From Legionella genomosp. 1 (GTDB lineage Bacteria > Pseudomonadota > Gammaproteobacteria > Legionellales > Legionellaceae), in assembly GCA_945862275.1 (NCBI GenBank), contig CAMAYA010000048.1, positions 1-8,170 on the forward strand: a stretch of 8,170 nucleotides of DNA, written 5' to 3'. The translations under genes and the position numbers were made by a program. The notes beneath the pieces are model-generated. The model was given only the letters and a program-made list of their open reading frames with translations. It did no database searches and was not told the DNA's origin. This document shows, piece after piece, positions 6,536-8,170 of the stretch. The first letter of the stretch is position 1, and every line of letters starts with the position of its first letter.

Positions 6536-7821
6536 AAAAAAATGAACGATTACAAGCGCTAAATATATTAACGCAAGTATTACAAAATCAAACGCCTTTG
6601 TTGCACTCCATGCAAGCCGTACCTGATTTATCACCACTCAGTAAAGAACTGTGTTTTGGTGTGTGTCGGCATTATGAACGCCTGCAAGCCTTGGCCGATT
6701 GCTGGGTCACCAAAAGGCCTAAACAAATCGACGTTTGGCTTTGTTTATTGATGGGGCTCTACCAATTGCATTACCTGCGTATTCCTGATTATGCCGTGGT
6801 AAAAGAAACGGTAGGCCTGCTAGCGCCAATTAAAAAACCGTGGGCCAAAGGCTTGGTGAATGCGGTATTGCGTCATTATTGCCGTGAGCAAGAAGCTGCA
6901 TTATTGAGTTTAGCAGATAACACGGCCTTCCTATATGGCCATCCGGTGTGGCTCATCAAACGCATACAACACGATTGGCCTGCCGATTGGGAAATGATTT
7001 TAAAGGGCAATGACATCCACCCCCCCATGACGTTACGGGTCAACGCACGCCGCTTAACGGCACCAGATTATTTGTTACGGTTGCAAGATGCTGGCATGGA
7101 TGGCTGCGTCCTCCCATATGCCTCCAACGGTATCACCTTAACGACCCCATGTGATGTGCATGATCTCACTGGCTTTTTTGAAGGCGATGTATCCGTTCAA
7201 GATGAAGCCGCACAATTAGCCGCGACCTTGCTCGACTTAAAACCGGGCCTACGGGTATTGGATGCGTGTTGCGCGCCCGGGGGGAAAACAGGCCATATAC
7301 TAGAAAGGCAGTCCGATTTATCCGCCTGCGTGGCCTTGGATATCGAACGCACGCGTCTTGTGCGCGTCCAAGACAATTTAAACCGCCTAAACGTGAATGC
7401 CACATTGGTGCAGGGGGATGCTTTGCACCCGGAATCCTGGTGGGATGGAAAGCCTTTTGACCGCATTCTTCTGGATGCACCGTGCTCAGCCACTGGTGTG
7501 ATTCGACGCCACCCGGATATTAAGTTATTACGAACGGAGGCGGACATTGCTACTGTCGTTCAAGTACAACATGACATGCTACGCGCCCTTTGGCCGCTGC
7601 TGGCACCCGGCGGCGTAATGGTTTACGCGACCTGCTCTATCATGCCGGAAGAAAATGAACAACAAGTGGCCCGGTTTATTGCCGAGGAGCCAGATTCCCA
7701 GTTCATAACTGGCGAACAACCGTGGGGACGCGCTACTGGCCATGGCTGGCAAATATTGCCTGGCGAGCATAATATGGATGGGTTTTTTTATAGCATTATT
7801 CGAAAAGAAGCCGTTGACTAG
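6532..7821 (+). CDS. rsmB: 16S rRNA (cytosine(967)-C5)-methyltransferase RsmB
   Basis: RsmB methylates C967 of 16S rRNA with S-adenosylmethionine during small-subunit maturation. The 429 residues equal the E. coli length. Residues 1 to about 130 form the NusB-like RNA-binding domain ([37 protein letters not shown]). The middle part carries [11 protein letters not shown] (164-174) and the Rossmann methyltransferase domain follows: SAM motif [16 protein letters not shown] (243-258), acidic residues [10 protein letters not shown] (267-276), then [19 protein letters not shown] (313-331) with Cys318 and [12 protein letters not shown] (364-375) with Cys368. The two cysteines are the release and nucleophile residues typical of m5C RNA methyltransferases. 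It ends in [10 protein letters not shown]. The ATG overlaps the fmt stop; there is no Shine-Dalgarno, and A-rich codons (ATGAAAAAAAAT) begin the gene. It is the last gene of the operon. Confidence 0.98.
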   Translation: MKKNERLQALNILTQVLQNQTPLLHSMQAVPDLSPLSKELCFGVCRHYERLQALADCWVTKRPKQIDVWLCLLMGLYQLHYLRIPDYAVVKETVGLLAPIKKPWAKGLVNAVLRHYCREQEAALLSLADNTAFLYGHPVWLIKRIQHDWPADWEMILKGNDIHPPMTLRVNARRLTAPDYLLRLQDAGMDGCVLPYASNGITLTTPCDVHDLTGFFEGDVSVQDEAAQLAATLLDLKPGLRVLDACCAPGGKTGHILERQSDLSACVALDIERTRLVRVQDNLNRLNVNATLVQGDALHPESWWDGKPFDRILLDAPCSATGVIRRHPDIKLLRTEADIATVVQVQHDMLRALWPLLAPGGVMVYATCSIMPEENEQQVARFIAEEPDSQFITGEQPWGRATGHGWQILPGEHNMDGFFYSIIRKEAVD

Positions 7822-7863
7822 TGCGCGCCTTGATGGGATAAATAATACACAATGGTTTAAGTT

Positions 7864-7911
7864 AGGGGTGGTGATGAGAAAATAATTCTCCTCTTCATAC
7901 CCAGCACCTCT
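7864..7911. repeat. Imperfect inverted repeat, possible 3' hairpin of the rsmB operon
   Basis: AGGGGTGGTG (7864-7873) pairs with CAGCACCTCT (7902-7911) at nine of ten positions, with one G-G mismatch and one G-U. Inside, ATGA (7874-7877) can pair with TCAT (7895-7898), or alternatively GAGAA (7876-7880) with TTCTC (7886-7890) around an AATAA loop. It starts 42 bases past the rsmB stop. There is no run of T after it on either strand, so it may protect the 3' end of the mRNA rather than act as a standard terminator. Confidence 0.45.
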
Positions 7912-7954
7912 TCTAGAATGCACGCGATTGCGCTATGCTTCACGGCAATTAGCA

Positions 7955-7976
7955 GTTGGGCCAAGGCCCAACCTAC
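7955..7976 (-). repeat. REP-like palindrome with GTAG head
   Basis: Read on the minus strand this is GTAG followed by an 18-base palindrome with eight-base arms, GTTGGGCC and GGCCCAAC, around TT. A GTAG or GGAG head joined to a G/C-rich hairpin is the defining layout of REP elements mobilised by REP-associated tyrosine transposases (RAYTs). Its place in an intergenic gap is typical. No transposase is in the window. On the plus strand the hairpin is followed, after eight bases, by a T-rich stretch, so it could also help to end the rsmB transcript. Confidence 0.45.
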
Positions 7977-8004
7977 CCGTTTATTTTTCTAAAGGATGTT
8001 CTAT

Positions 8005-8170
8005 ATGAAACGGATTTTATTCAGCGCGATGTTGTGTCTTCTCGGCACGTCCGCATCTTCCACCGGTGTCCAAAACGCACTAAACCGTCTCATCAATCAA
8101 GTAGACCCCAAGATCAATATGGGCATGGAAGTGGTGGATCTAAACACGGGCGAAACCCTTTATCAACGCA
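8005..8170 (+). CDS. D-alanyl-D-alanine carboxypeptidase / PBP4-like (DacB, peptidase S13), 5' end only
   Basis: Only the first 55 codons are in the window. The ATG at 8005 is preceded by AAAGGA with eight bases between, a good ribosome site. Residues 1-19 look like a secretion signal: KR, then a hydrophobic ILFSAMLCLLG, then TSASS, so export to the periplasm is expected. Next comes ALNRLINQVDPKINMGMEVVDLNTGETLYQR. The phrase 'hydrophobic-V-x-D-L-x-T-G-E-x-LY-x-R' is the lead-in to the SxxK active site in S13 and related penicillin-binding proteins, which trim or cut peptidoglycan cross-links. The catalytic serine is beyond the right edge, so assignment to DacB rather than another penicillin-binding or beta-lactamase-like family rests on general resemblance. 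Confidence 0.7.
   Translation, partial: MKRILFSAMLCLLGTSASSTGVQNALNRLINQVDPKINMGMEVVDLNTGETLYQR

Larger units (their letters stand above)
7822..8004 (+). other. Non-coding gap between rsmB and the dacB-like gene
   Basis: These 183 bases hold no credible gene. From left to right they contain a 48-base imperfect hairpin (7864-7911), a small hairpin with GCG/CGC and GCA/TGC arms (7920-7938), a perfect-arm palindrome with a GTAG tag (7955-7976), a short T-rich stretch (7980-7989) and the ribosome site of the next gene. TATGCT at 7934-7939 could be a -10 for that gene, but I see no -35 to go with it. Confidence 0.6.

Noticed and set aside
7166..7547. Minus-strand frames of 104 and 116 codons opposite rsmB
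   Set aside because: They lie wholly within the conserved methyltransferase domain of rsmB and have Arg/Ser/Pro-rich compositions typical of antisense readings.
7579..7923. 114-codon minus-strand frame across the 3' end of rsmB and the gap
   Set aside because: Most of it is antisense to rsmB, the start lies in the hairpin region, and there is no ribosome site or family resemblance.
1..8170. Hidden defence, mobile or biosynthetic system
   Set aside because: Every long coding frame belongs to a recognisable housekeeping family with intact motifs; no direct-repeat arrays, integrase, transposase or toxin-antitoxin pair was seen.

Overview
This is an ordinary housekeeping stretch of a gammaproteobacterial chromosome. 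The TopA, DprA, Smg, Def, Fmt and RsmB proteins are all of the gammaproteobacterial kind. Smg (DUF494) occurs mainly in beta- and gammaproteobacteria, and the dprA-smg / def-fmt-rsmB divergent block is a conserved arrangement there. Moderate base composition (roughly half G+C by eye) and the general look of the proteins would fit a Legionellales-like or related environmental lineage, but I cannot fix the genus from sequence alone.

The left two thirds (1-5004) are read on the minus strand. In transcription order they are dprA (DNA-processing protein), smg (DUF494), topA (topoisomerase I), a small cold-shock-domain protein, panD (aspartate 1-decarboxylase) and the 5' part of a glutaryl-CoA dehydrogenase-like acyl-CoA dehydrogenase, which runs off the left edge. 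dprA and smg overlap by 4 bases and topA follows after 34 bases, so these three probably form one operon. The csp gene has its own -35/-10 region just after topA and a hairpin-plus-U-run terminator just before panD, so it looks like a separate small transcription unit.

The right part (5079-8170) is read on the plus strand: def (peptide deformylase), fmt (Met-tRNA formyltransferase) and rsmB (16S rRNA m5C967 methyltransferase), each joined to the next by an ATGA stop/start overlap. Fmt adds the formyl group to initiator tRNA, Def removes it from the finished peptide, and RsmB modifies the small ribosomal subunit, so the operon serves translation initiation and ribosome maturation. A 183-base non-coding gap follows. 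It holds a 48-base imperfect hairpin and a REP-like GTAG+palindrome element. The 5' end of a secreted dacB-like D-Ala-D-Ala carboxypeptidase then runs off the right edge.

I see no phage, CRISPR, toxin-antitoxin, insertion sequence, tRNA or rRNA, and no sign of a new multi-gene system. The points that merit a second look are small ones: overlapping divergent promoters between dprA and def that argue for a later dprA start, a corrected smg start, the REP-like palindrome, an apparent lack of Shine-Dalgarno sequences throughout def-fmt-rsmB, and full-length topA in the place where E. coli has the zinc-finger fragment yrdD.
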